Source of the DNA: DATAXP01 sp036272935
GTDB taxonomy: Bacteria; Planctomycetota; Planctomycetia; Pirellulales; PNKZ01
Direction: 5' to 3'
Length of the DNA: 28,676 nt
NCBI GenBank assembly: GCA_036272935.1
Contig: DATAXP010000145.1
Coordinates: forward strand, 1 to 28,676
The position numbers and the translations under genes are program-made. The notes under the pieces were generated by a model that saw only the letters and a program-made list of their open reading frames with translations, was not told the DNA's origin and ran no database searches. Below are positions 16,563 through 26,124 of this stretch, one piece after another. Position 1 is the first letter of the stretch. Each line of letters begins with the position of its first letter.

Positions 16563-16580
16563 CGATCGGGCCGCCGATCG
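16563..16580. terminator. Small GC-rich hairpin after the lipoprotein gene
   Basis: A perfect 7-bp stem, CGATCGG (16563-16569) with CCGATCG (16574-16580), and a 4-nt loop lie 13 bp beyond the stop of the minus-strand lipoprotein gene. No T-run follows, so terminator function is uncertain; it would separate the secretion cluster from xseA. Confidence 0.35.
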
Positions 16581-16593
16581 GCGAGGGTGCGCG

Positions 16594-18171
16594 TCAGGCC
16601 CCTTCGAGCTTCTTCAGGCGTTCCTTGATGGCGGCGGCTTCTTTGCGCTTTTTCTTGTGTTCGAGGTACGCCCCTTCGTTGTACAGGCTCTTGGCCAGCG
16701 ACTCGTGGTCGCCGGCCGCCTCGAACGCTCCTTGCGCCTTGTGCAGCAGGCGCAGGCCGTTGGCCTCCTGGCTGCACATCAGGCAGGCCAGTGCGTAGTC
16801 GGCCTCGGAACGTGCGCGGCCGGGCCAATCGAGCGTCTCGTTCTTCTCGAACGCCTTGGCCAACATCTTGTAGCCGGCCTCGATGTCGTCGGCACGCAAC
16901 TTCTGAGCGCCGAGCGTGGCCAGTGCCGCGCTCGCAATGCACGGATCGGCGTGATTGGTGAGCCCGACGAGGATGGCCGTGGCGGCGGTGGTCTGCTGCA
17001 TGCGGGCCAGCGCCTGGGCTTCTTGCAGGCGCAGCCAGCCGGTGGTGGCTGGATCGGTGGCCAGCGTCTCGGCCTGCTTCAGCGCCAGCAGGGCGGACTG
17101 GTTCTCGTCGCGATCGAGATGGGCCTGACCGACCAGCGACCAGAAGACCGTTTCGACCACGACGGGAGAATCTTTTTGCGAATCGGCCGAGACAAGCAGC
17201 ACCTCACGGGTCGGACCGGGATTCATGATCGCGGCAGCCAGGGTTTGCGGCCAGGGGATCGACACGGGTCGCAGGTAAGCGGCCTTGTCCCAGAGCATGG
17301 GATCGACGACCGGGGCGGGCCGATTGAGCAACGCGGTGCCGTTCTCGACGGCGCGCAGCCACATGGCGTCGGCCTGGGCCAACTGGCCCGAGCGACGCTG
17401 CATGTCGCTAAGCAACAGCAGCAGCGTGGTGGTCTGGTACGGATCGCCGCCGGCAAAGTGGAGGGCTTGCGTCAGGGCGGCGGCCGATTCTTGGGGGCGG
17501 TCGTCGACCATGAGCGCGACGGCGTGCAACTGCCAGGCGTCGATCTTGAGCATGCTGCCAGGCGTGGCATCGGCCAGCTTCGTAAGCTTCGTGGTGGCTG
17601 CTTCATGGGCCTGTCCGAGGCGAATCTTTTCGAGCACGAGCCGGCGCGTGGCGTCGAACTCGAGGAACTGCTGCGGATCCTCGCCGCGGGCGCGGATCAC
17701 GTCGCGCCAGCCGTCGGCGGTGAGCCCCATCTGGGCATCGTATCCTTCGGCAATCGCGTTGATCGACGCACGGCGCAGCTCGTTGTTCTGCGTGGTACGC
17801 AGCACTTCGAGCGCCACGTCGGGATAGCGTTCGATCCAGCGGCGCAGCGAGGTGAGCCGACGGTCGGCCAGCAGCTTGTCGGACTGCACGAGAAAATCTT
17901 CGCGGCTGATGGCGCTCTCTTGCCCTTCGCGCAGCGGCTTGCCGAAGCTGTCGACGCGCACCTGCACCGGGCCGACGGTGTGCAGCGTGTTCGGGGCCGA
18001 TTTGCCCTTTAGCCACGCCAGCCCCTTCCACGAATCGATGGGGGACGAGCAGCCGGTAAGCAGGGCGAGGGCCAATGTCAGGGCGCGCAGCGCGCCGTGC
18101 GGACCCCTCACCCCGGCCCTCTCCCGCAAGGGGAGAGGGAGACGCGTTGTTGGCGTGTGTGATCGTTTCAT
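16594..18171 (-). CDS. Putative lipoprotein with TPR-like helical repeats
   Basis: A 525-aa protein of unknown function. A hydrophobic segment ending in LLTGC (Cys 41) is a lipobox, so I infer an outer- or inner-membrane lipoprotein. After ~residue 90 it is almost wholly helical, with TPR-like stretches (LQEAQALARMQQTTAATAIL; SLAKSLYNEGAYLEHKKKRK). It starts 3 bp after the secretin stop, so it is probably made with the secretin and could be a pilotin- or assembly-like partner (inference). The first ~20 residues from ATG 18171 are encoded by a palindromic repeat. GTG 18111 inside that repeat would give a shorter, cleaner lipoprotein signal (MRGPHGALRALTLALALLTG), so the start is open. Confidence 0.75.
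   Translation of the reverse strand: MKRSHTPTTRLPLPLRERAGVRGPHGALRALTLALALLTGCSSPIDSWKGLAWLKGKSAPNTLHTVGPVQVRVDSFGKPLREGQESAISREDFLVQSDKLLADRRLTSLRRWIERYPDVALEVLRTTQNNELRRASINAIAEGYDAQMGLTADGWRDVIRARGEDPQQFLEFDATRRLVLEKIRLGQAHEAATTKLTKLADATPGSMLKIDAWQLHAVALMVDDRPQESAAALTQALHFAGGDPYQTTTLLLLLSDMQRRSGQLAQADAMWLRAVENGTALLNRPAPVVDPMLWDKAAYLRPVSIPWPQTLAAAIMNPGPTREVLLVSADSQKDSPVVVETVFWSLVGQAHLDRDENQSALLALKQAETLATDPATTGWLRLQEAQALARMQQTTAATAILVGLTNHADPCIASAALATLGAQKLRADDIEAGYKMLAKAFEKNETLDWPGRARSEADYALACLMCSQEANGLRLLHKAQGAFEAAGDHESLAKSLYNEGAYLEHKKKRKEAAAIKERLKKLEGA
18106..18143. repeat. Palindromic repeat inside the lipoprotein leader
   Basis: The sequence CCTCACCCCGGCCCTCTCCC followed by its partial complement forms a perfect 9-bp stem (18117-18125 with 18131-18139) around a 5-nt loop. 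The CTCACCCCGG-CCCTCTCCC-GGGAGAGGG pattern is a dispersed bacterial repeat I recognise from many genomes (recollection). A related copy, opposite relative to its gene, lies at the right edge of the window. Confidence 0.75.
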
Positions 18172-18174
18172 GCG

Positions 18175-20478
18175 TCAGTAAATCTTCGGTTCGACACTGT
18201 GGAAGCGGAAAATGGTTTGCAGCGGATTGTGCGGCGGGTCGGCGGTGAGCACTTCCTGCGGGCCGAACGAGCTCATCGTGCCGTAGGCCAGCGGCGCTTT
18301 GGGATGGACGCTCAGGTCGCGCACCAGATCGGAGCTGAGCATCGCGGTTTCTTGCGGCGTGTAGAACACGTAGGGGCGGACCATCACGACCGTTTCGGTG
18401 CGCGTCTTGCCGGTGGTCTGGTTGCGGAATAGGTAACCGACGACCGGCAGCTTGCCGAGCACGGGAACCTGGAAACGGGTGTCATTGATGGCCTCTTGAA
18501 TCAGCCCGCCGAGCGCGACGGTCAGTCCGTCCTTGGCGACGATCGTGCTGCTGACGACGCTGGATTGAACGGTGGTGATCGGCAAGAGCAGCGTCGAGCC
18601 GCTGGCGGTCACGACCGGAATCGTGGCGCTGCCGGTGGCGGTCGAGTTCTGCTGCGAGATGCGCAGCGTCACGGTGCGGTCGGCATTGATGTTGGGGGTG
18701 ATCACCAGGCCTTCGCCGACGTTTTCGAGCTGCGTTTGCGGAGCCGGCTGGATGGCGGTGCTGGTGCCGACGCTGGTGCCGCTGGTGAGTCCCGACTGGC
18801 CGTAACCCACGACGATCGGAATCTGCGTGCCGATGAAGATGCGGCTGGCCTCGTTGTTGGCCGTCAGCAGCATGGGGCTGGCGAGCTGCGTGACGCGGTT
18901 CTTGGTTTCGAGCAGTTGCATGCGTGCGCGGAAGTTGGCGCTCACGAGCTGGAACGTCGCGTTCTGGCTGGGCGAGGTGTTCGGGACAAATGGTGTCTGG
19001 GCCGGTGCGAGGATCGAGTCGCGCGTCAGCCCTGCCGCATCGGCCGCGGGGGGCAGCACGTTGCCGGTGGTGAAGCCGCCGGCGTTGAGCACGCCGTCGT
19101 CAAACTGATAATCGAAGATCGACGTGAAGGTGTCGCCCAGGTCGAGCGACAGCACCTTGACTTCGAGCAGCACTAGCGGCGTGGGGCAATCGAGCGCGGT
19201 GACCAGCGCGCGGATGTGCTTCATGCTCTGCATGTCGGCCGTGCGCACGACGAGCTGGTTGTTGCGCGGCAGCACCGAGATGTAAATCTGCGCGCGACGG
19301 CTTTCGAGCAACTCGTCGATGGCATCGACGCCCGAGGCTTGGCCGGTCGCCGCGCGGGCCTCTTCGATGGCCTGGATTTGTTCGGGCGTGAGGCCTTCGA
19401 TGCGCTGCGGCTGCTGGAGTGTCGGAAACTGCTGCTGATTGCCGACTCCGCCGAACCCGCCGCCCATGCCACCCATCATTCCCATGCCGCCGCCCATCAT
19501 CCCCATGCCACCCATCATTCCCATGCCGCCGCCGAAACCACCACCGCCAAACCCGCCACCACCACCACCGCCGACGCCTCCGCCGAACCCGCCGCCACCG
19601 CCAAAGCCACCGCCGAATCCGCTGCCGCCGTAGCCGCCGCCGAAGCCGCCGACGAGGCTCTGCGATTGGCGATTGAACTGGTCGACGGTGCTGAGGCGCT
19701 GGAAGCGCTGGATGATGTCCTGGTACATCAGGAACTGCGTGCTGAGGCTGGCCAGGTTTAGTTGCACGCGCGTGCCGAACGCTCCTCGGATGGCCAAGGC
19801 CACGTCGAGCGGATTGGGATACAACAGCGTGAACACCTCGGTCTGCTCGTCGCGGAAGCTGGTGATGTCGGCCTCGTACTCGTCGGTGGTGTAGATGCGG
19901 AGGATGTGGGTTTCCGGGTCTTCGCGATAGAACAGTCCGTTGGCCTTGGTCAGGGCGTCGATCGCCACGCGCGCCGTGACGTCCTTCAAATACAACGAGA
20001 CCACGACCTTGCCCGCCTCGGCGCTGGGCACAATCTTCAGGCCGCTTTGATCGGAGAGAATCCGCGCCGCTTCGAGCACGCTGATGTCGCGGAACTCGAT
20101 GACGTCGAGCGGCTTTTCGGTGGGATCGGGGGCGGGATTGTCGCCGGCGCCCACCGCCGGAGCCGGAAGCTGCTCGGCCGTCGGCGAGATGGTGATCGAC
20201 AGCGGCGGGCGAGGCACGGCAAACGGCGGCCCGGCAAACGCCGGATCGTCGAGCACTCCCGGGCCAAATTCGTCGTTCATTCCCGGCGGCATTGCGCCTG
20301 GACGTAGGGCATTGGGTGATATGACACCGGGCGGCGGAACAGCCACGACCGGAGGCGGACCGAACACGCCAGGCGGCTGCGCCACCAGCGCCGGCGCGCA
20401 GCAGTGCGCCGCCAGCGCCGCGACGGCCAGCGCGCACAACAAGCCGGGAACTTGACGATGTCCATCCATGGACAGCAT
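18175..20478 (-). CDS. gspD: Secretin, T2SS/T4P outer-membrane channel (GspD/PilQ-like)
   Basis: Outer-membrane secretin of a type II secretion or type IV pilus-like machine, 767 aa. A signal peptide (LLCALAVAALAAHCCA) leads into a Pro/Gly-rich periplasmic linker (~35-120). An N0/STN-like domain (PLDVIEFRDISVLEAARILS, ~123-197) and an N1-like domain (FTLLYPNPLDVALAIRGAF, from ~216) follow. A Gly/Met-rich insert occupies 277-346. A further N-domain (ISVLPRNNQLVVRT, ~400-445) precedes the secretin barrel, which ends with VPVLGKLPVVGYLF and TETVVMVRPYV. M1 and M4 are both possible starts. It is separated from the upstream pilus genes by a strong hairpin and coupled to the lipoprotein downstream. 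T2SS versus T4P identity is unresolved. Confidence 0.92.
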   Translation of the reverse strand: MLSMDGHRQVPGLLCALAVAALAAHCCAPALVAQPPGVFGPPPVVAVPPPGVISPNALRPGAMPPGMNDEFGPGVLDDPAFAGPPFAVPRPPLSITISPTAEQLPAPAVGAGDNPAPDPTEKPLDVIEFRDISVLEAARILSDQSGLKIVPSAEAGKVVVSLYLKDVTARVAIDALTKANGLFYREDPETHILRIYTTDEYEADITSFRDEQTEVFTLLYPNPLDVALAIRGAFGTRVQLNLASLSTQFLMYQDIIQRFQRLSTVDQFNRQSQSLVGGFGGGYGGSGFGGGFGGGGGFGGGVGGGGGGGFGGGGFGGGMGMMGGMGMMGGGMGMMGGMGGGFGGVGNQQQFPTLQQPQRIEGLTPEQIQAIEEARAATGQASGVDAIDELLESRRAQIYISVLPRNNQLVVRTADMQSMKHIRALVTALDCPTPLVLLEVKVLSLDLGDTFTSIFDYQFDDGVLNAGGFTTGNVLPPAADAAGLTRDSILAPAQTPFVPNTSPSQNATFQLVSANFRARMQLLETKNRVTQLASPMLLTANNEASRIFIGTQIPIVVGYGQSGLTSGTSVGTSTAIQPAPQTQLENVGEGLVITPNINADRTVTLRISQQNSTATGSATIPVVTASGSTLLLPITTVQSSVVSSTIVAKDGLTVALGGLIQEAINDTRFQVPVLGKLPVVGYLFRNQTTGKTRTETVVMVRPYVFYTPQETAMLSSDLVRDLSVHPKAPLAYGTMSSFGPQEVLTADPPHNPLQTIFRFHSVEPKIY
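19441..19650 (-). repeat. Gly/Met-rich low-complexity insert in the secretin
   Basis: About 70 codons of secretin residues 277-346: GGFGGG-type units, then near-identical GGMGMM units repeated about three times. The DNA is a CCACC/CCCAT-type imperfect tandem repeat on the plus strand, so it is likely variable in length between strains. It lies between two periplasmic N-domains. Confidence 0.85.
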
Positions 20479-20595
20479 TCCAGTTTCTTGTCGCCGATCG
20501 GCTTAGGCGGCAGGGGATGCCGACGTTGAACCAGCCCGTTGCGGACCGATTACGAGCACGAACAGCCAAAGAAAAGTAGTAGCGGATAGGTAGGG

Positions 20596-20618
20596 AGTGT
20601 CCCGGCGCGCGAGACACT
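20596..20618. promoter_or_regulatory. Small inverted repeat upstream of the secretin gene
   Basis: AGTGTC (20596-20601) and GACACT (20613-20618) form a 6-bp inverted repeat with an 11-nt centre, about 120 bp before the secretin start. It could be an operator or leader stem. No promoter boxes are clear, so support is weak. Confidence 0.2.
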
Positions 20619-20656
20619 AGGAAAAAGCTCTGACGAGTGCAAGAGCAATTGACATT

Positions 20657-20723
20657 GTGGGAGGCGAATCCCTTCGCCGACGCGCCGGCGTTCGCCAGGT
20701 CGGCGAAAGGATTCGCCTCCCAC
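20657..20723. repeat. Strong palindromic repeat between PilP-like and secretin genes
   Basis: Arms 20657-20681 and 20699-20723 (GTGGGAGGCGAATCC...) pair at 24 of 25 positions around a 17-nt GC-rich loop. It lies 17 bp beyond the stop of the PilP-like gene and about 180 bp before the secretin start, both on the minus strand. The unit resembles a dispersed planctomycete repeat (recollection). In this place it would act as an intra-operon terminator or mRNA-stabilising hairpin. Confidence 0.8.
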
Positions 20724-20739
20724 GTTCCAATCGTGCCTA

Positions 20740-21279
20740 TTAGTGCAGGATCAGCTTGCGCTTGGCAGGCAGCACCTCGACTTCGATGCCAGAGGTCGAG
20801 ATTGACAGCACCTTCATCGTTTGCGAAGCGAGGTTGGGCGATAGCATATACTCGCCCCCTTCCATGACGGTCACCTGGTACTTGCCGTCGACTGCCAGCA
20901 CCGCCATTGGCTCGGCGTCGTTGCCGATGACGCGCGCGCGGATCGAAATGATCGGCATAGCTAGCGGGCTATTGCTTCCCTGCGGCGTGGCGCGGGTGGC
21001 CTCGATCGCGTCACGCAGCGGCACGCTCGGCTGCGTGGGGTCGCGCACCAGCAGCTCGTCTCCGGCCGTCGGTTCGAACGGAACCGATGAACGGCGCGGT
21101 GCGGGAGAAGTTTCACGGTCGGATGCCGGCACCTGCGGCAACGACCAGCCCGCACTACCCGGGCTAGGTGCCGGCGGCGCCGCGACCGATGCCGGCGCCG
21201 GCGGCGGGCCTTGCGCCGCGGCGCTCGCCAAGCCGACCACGAATAGTGCCAACACCAATAGGCTGCCAATCGTTTTCAT
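20740..21279 (-). CDS. PilP/GspC-like periplasmic protein of the secretion machine
   Basis: A 179-aa exported protein. The N-terminus is a signal peptide or anchor (MKTIGSLLVLALFVVGLASA), followed by a Pro/Ala-rich linker (~24-70). A small beta domain (~110-179: ISIRARVIGNDAEPMAVLAV, DGKYQVTVMEGGEYML, VLSISTSGIEVEVLPAKRKL) has the size and strand pattern of the PilP or GspC homology-region domain that binds the secretin. The link is by architecture and position, not strong sequence identity. Its start overlaps the GspF-like stop (ATGA). Confidence 0.6.
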   Translation of the reverse strand: MKTIGSLLVLALFVVGLASAAAQGPPPAPASVAAPPAPSPGSAGWSLPQVPASDRETSPAPRRSSVPFEPTAGDELLVRDPTQPSVPLRDAIEATRATPQGSNSPLAMPIISIRARVIGNDAEPMAVLAVDGKYQVTVMEGGEYMLSPNLASQTMKVLSISTSGIEVEVLPAKRKLILH

Positions 21280-22502
21280 GAGCCCGATCCTGCCGCCGAA
21301 AACAAGGCGACGAAAAAGGAGATATACACAAACCCCACGATGCCCCCCACCACCACGATAATCACCGGTTCGATGATCGCGCTGAATCGCCGGATGGCCA
21401 CCTGCAACTGGCTTTCGTGAAAACTGGCGACCTCGTCGAGCACGTCGTCGAGCGTTCCGGTCGATTCACCCACCGCAACCATCGCGCCGAGCATCGGCAT
21501 GAACGCGTGGTGCATGCGGAGCGGCTCGGCCAGGTCGCCGCCGTGGAGCACCGAATCGCGGGCCGTGGCGACTCGCTCCCGCAGATAATGGTTGCGGTGC
21601 AGCTTTTCGACCGTGCGCAGACTTTCCAGCAGCGTAATGCCGCTGCGGATCAAAATGCCCAAGCTGCGCGAGAATGTCGCGGTGGCGGCCAGGCGGAACA
21701 GTGCCCCCAGCACCGGCATGCGCAGCGCCAATCGATCGCACCAATAACGTCCCGGCGGCCACAGGTACAGGGCGGTCCCCCCCACGATGAACGCCACGAT
21801 GCCGGTCACCACGTGTACCGAGTAGGTCTGCACCCAGTTCGAGATATCGACCAGCAGTTGCGTCATCCACGGCAGCTTGCGACCGAGCGCGGTGAGGAAC
21901 ACCTGGAGCTTGGGAATCACGCTGACGACCATGAACGCCGTCACGCCAACGGCTGCCACGAGCACCAACGCTGGATACGACAGCGCGGTAAGCAGGCTGG
22001 AGCGCAGACCGCGGCGGCGTTCGAGGATGTCGGCCGCTCGACCGACGACGCGTTCCAGGTTGCCGGTTTGCTCGCCGACGCGCACCAACTGCACGACCAG
22101 GCGGTTGAAGCAGCGATGCTGCGCCATCGCGTCGGCAAAGCTCGAGCCGGCCTGCACCCGCGCGGCAACGTCGCGCCAAATGTCGGCCATCGTTTGCCGG
22201 CGCGCCTGCTCGGCCACGGTGTTCAGCGACGACAGCAGCGTCAGCCCGCCGCGGAGCATCACGCCCAGTTGCAACAGGCTGAGCTCGATATCGAACGATC
22301 GCGGCGGCAGGCGGCGCAGCACATTGAAATCGGCCAATTGTTCGCTGGCCGATTTCACCGAGGGTTTGGGGACCGCGATGTCGACGATCAACCAGCCACG
22401 ATCGCGCAGTTGCCCGGCCAGAGCCGTGGCGCTGGCGGCTTCCAGCTCGCCGCGCTGCAGCCGTCCGCCGGGATCGCGTGCTACGAAAGCAAAGGTTGAC
22501 AT
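21276..22502 (-). CDS. gspF: GspF/PilC-family inner-membrane platform protein
   Basis: Polytopic inner-membrane protein that couples the cytoplasmic ATPase to pseudopilin assembly. It is 408 aa, the usual length for the family. It has the duplicated GspF domain: first copy ELSLLQLGVMLRGGLTLLSS and LVRVGEQTGNLERVV; second copy FSRSLGILIRSGITLLESLR and MVAVGESTGTLDDVLDEVA. Membrane segments are at about 170-195, 220-245 and 375-405, the last ending IVVVGGIVGFVYISFFVALF. The stop overlaps the start of the PilP-like gene; the ATPase gene ends 42 bp upstream. Confidence 0.93.
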   Translation of the reverse strand: MSTFAFVARDPGGRLQRGELEAASATALAGQLRDRGWLIVDIAVPKPSVKSASEQLADFNVLRRLPPRSFDIELSLLQLGVMLRGGLTLLSSLNTVAEQARRQTMADIWRDVAARVQAGSSFADAMAQHRCFNRLVVQLVRVGEQTGNLERVVGRAADILERRRGLRSSLLTALSYPALVLVAAVGVTAFMVVSVIPKLQVFLTALGRKLPWMTQLLVDISNWVQTYSVHVVTGIVAFIVGGTALYLWPPGRYWCDRLALRMPVLGALFRLAATATFSRSLGILIRSGITLLESLRTVEKLHRNHYLRERVATARDSVLHGGDLAEPLRMHHAFMPMLGAMVAVGESTGTLDDVLDEVASFHESQLQVAIRRFSAIIEPVIIVVVGGIVGFVYISFFVALFSAAGSGS

Positions 22503-22544
22503 ACAACACTCAGCTACTCACCACTCACCCACTCACTCCGCCTG

Positions 22545-24154
<1,610 letters not shown>

Positions 24155-24158
<4 letters not shown>

Positions 24159-25480
24159 CGCAACACCCCTCTGGCACGGTGATTGGTCGCCCCACCCGAC
24201 TGCCGCAGCACCTGGTAACGATCGCGCAATACGCCGGGGTTGCGCGCCATGGCCAGGGCGGTCGACTCGGAGATATAGTTGCTGGCCCACAGCCGCGCGA
24301 GATCCTCTTCGAGCGTCTGCATTCCCAGGTGTCCGCCGGCCTCCATGGCCGAATAAATCTGGCTGCTCTTGCCCGTGGCAATCAGGTTCGCCACCGCCGG
24401 ATTGCTAATCAGCACCTCACTGGTGACCACACGGCTGCGGCGCTCGAGTTTGCCGTTGCCGTTCGGTTCGCCGGTGCGGTCGGCGCGCTGCGCATCGCTG
24501 CGTGACGCGTCGCTACGGGGAAGTGGTCCGTCGCAGATCAGCAAATGCTGGGCGATGATCGCCCGCAGCACCATCGACAACTGCCGCCGGATGCCCGCCT
24601 GCTCGTCGGCCGGGAAGACCGATACCAGGCGTTCGATCGTGCCGACGCAATCGCCGGCGTGGACGGTGGTGAACACCAGGTGGCCGGTCTCGGCGGCAGT
24701 GATCGCGGTGCGGATCGTGGCCAGGTCGCGAATTTCGCCTACCAGAATCACGTCGGGGTCTTGCCGCAGCGACGCGACCAGCGCCTCGTTGAAGCTCTCG
24801 GCATCGGCCCCTACCTGCCGCTGGTTCACCAGGCTTTGGATCGGTGCGTGCAGGTACTCGATCGGGTCTTCGATCGTCACCATGTGGCAGCGCCGCGTGC
24901 GGTTGATCCGATCGAGCAGCGTGGCCAGCGTGGTGCTCTTGCCGGCACCGGTCGGACCGGCGACGATCACCAGTCCATCGGGCAAGTCGCACAGTTCGTA
25001 CAACTCGTTCGACAGGCCCAGCTCGGCCAGGCTGCGGAACGTGTCTTCCAGCCGCCGCAAGGCGATCGATATCTGTCCCTGCCGGCGGAAGATATTGAAG
25101 CGGAACCGAGTGCCGTCGGCCGCCGAGAACGCGCCATCAAGCGAGCCGATGTTCGCCAGCGCCGTGTGTCCCGCAGCCGTGGCCAGTTCGGCGCCGAGCG
25201 CCGCGGTCTGCTCGGCACTGAGCACCGGCGCGTTTGGCTCGGGGGCCAGCACGCCGTGTACGCGGAAGTGCGGCGGCACCCCGGCGGCAATGTGCAAGTC
25301 CGAGGCGTCGAGCGTCACGCAGCGCGTCACCAGCGCCAGCAGCGACGGTTTTGAATCCCATGGCGAGCGGGGCGTGTCAACGTCCCGGTGATTCGCGTTA
25401 GGTTCGCGCTCCAAGCTACCGGGGCCATCACTGGCCCCGCTCGCCGGCGAATCGTCTTGGACTGTCGTTTCGCTTTTCAT
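24155..25480 (-). CDS. pilT: PilT-like twitching/retraction ATPase
   Basis: Cytoplasmic hexameric ATPase of the PilT/PilU branch, normally for pilus retraction. It is 441 aa from ATG 25480, which overlaps the PilO-like stop (ATGA); the frame opening at 25630 is a shadow of that gene. A ~40-residue polar extension precedes the PilT N-domain with VTLDASDLHIAAGVPPHFRV (~55-74) and FRFNIFRRQG. Walker A GPTGAGKST is at 175-183, the Asp box VTIEDPIEYLH at ~201-211, Walker B DVILVGEIRD at 243-252 and the His box HLVFTTVHAGD at ~267-277. No zinc Cys pairs are present. Residues ~315-348, between AQHLLICDG and VVTSEVLI, are an Arg/Ser/Asp-rich insert that typical PilT lacks. Confidence 0.93.
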
Positions 25481-26073
25481 ATCCACAACACCAGCGTCCA
25501 CGAGCGGAGAGCCGAACCGGTCGAGCCACGCATGTCGAGCCGCACGGGAATGGCCAGCGGGCATGCCTCGGGCAGAAATCCTAGCGCCTTCACCACGTCG
25601 GCGTATTTTCCCACGAACTCGATCTGCCACAGCTTCGGCTGCAGCGCCTGATCCTTCTCGGCTAGGCGCTTGATCGCCGCCGACAACTCGGGCGGAAGCC
25701 GGCCGCCGCCTTGGTCGCTGGGCACCTCGCGCTTCACGCGCAGCCCGGCGCGCCGCAGCAGCCAGGTGACGTTTTCCACCCCCACGACGCGCTCGCTCGA
25801 GGCGGCCGAACGTTCATGCTTGATCGTCGTCCACCGCTCGGACCACTGCTCGTGCTGCTTCTTCACTTCGTCAGCGTCGGTGCGCGACTTGGCCAACATG
25901 TTCTGGGCGGCGGCAAAGTCGGGTGGCTTCGGATCGGACGCCTGCGCCGTGCTCAGCGCAGCGGTCACTTCACGCAGCGTCTTGCCAGGGCGCATGTATC
26001 CAAACCAGCCGAGCAAAATCAGCACGGCCGGCAGGACCATCGCCAACATCCGATCACGATCGCTCGATGACAT
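25477..26073 (-). CDS. PilO/GspM-like inner-membrane protein
   Basis: A 198-aa bitopic protein. One N-terminal membrane helix (MLAMVLPAVLILLGWFGYM, ~9-27) leads to a coiled-coil stretch (~35-90) and a small alpha/beta domain (~95-198). This is the architecture of PilO and GspM, which pair with PilN/GspL to link the cytoplasmic ATPase to the periplasm. The identity rests on architecture and its place directly after the PilM/PilN-like gene. ATG 26073 has an upstream AAAGGGAAT ribosome-binding site. The stop overlaps the pilT-like start. Confidence 0.65.
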   Translation of the reverse strand: MSSSDRDRMLAMVLPAVLILLGWFGYMRPGKTLREVTAALSTAQASDPKPPDFAAAQNMLAKSRTDADEVKKQHEQWSERWTTIKHERSAASSERVVGVENVTWLLRRAGLRVKREVPSDQGGGRLPPELSAAIKRLAEKDQALQPKLWQIEFVGKYADVVKALGFLPEACPLAIPVRLDMRGSTGSALRSWTLVLWI

Positions 26074-26124
26074 GTTATTCCCTTTGAAACCTACGAACGG
26101 CAGTCCGTGGGCTTTTCCTCCCGA

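Noticed and set aside
16534..18012. Long plus-strand open frame (492 codons) opposite the lipoprotein gene
   Set aside because: It is wholly antisense to a gene with a lipobox and helical repeats, and its translation is compositionally odd with no family motif. High GC leaves such shadow frames open.
19439..19633. Proline-rich plus-strand mini-ORF (PPPNPPPPP type)
   Set aside because: It is the complement of the Gly-rich secretin insert; low-complexity DNA reads as proline on the other strand.
24159..24290. N-terminal extension of GspE
   Set aside because: It reads through the 3' end of the pilT-like gene; ATG 24158 with the ATGA overlap is the natural start.
25481..25630. N-terminal extension of the PilT-like protein
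   Set aside because: It overlaps the PilO-like gene in another frame; ATG 25480 overlaps the PilO-like stop and begins a plausible N-terminus.
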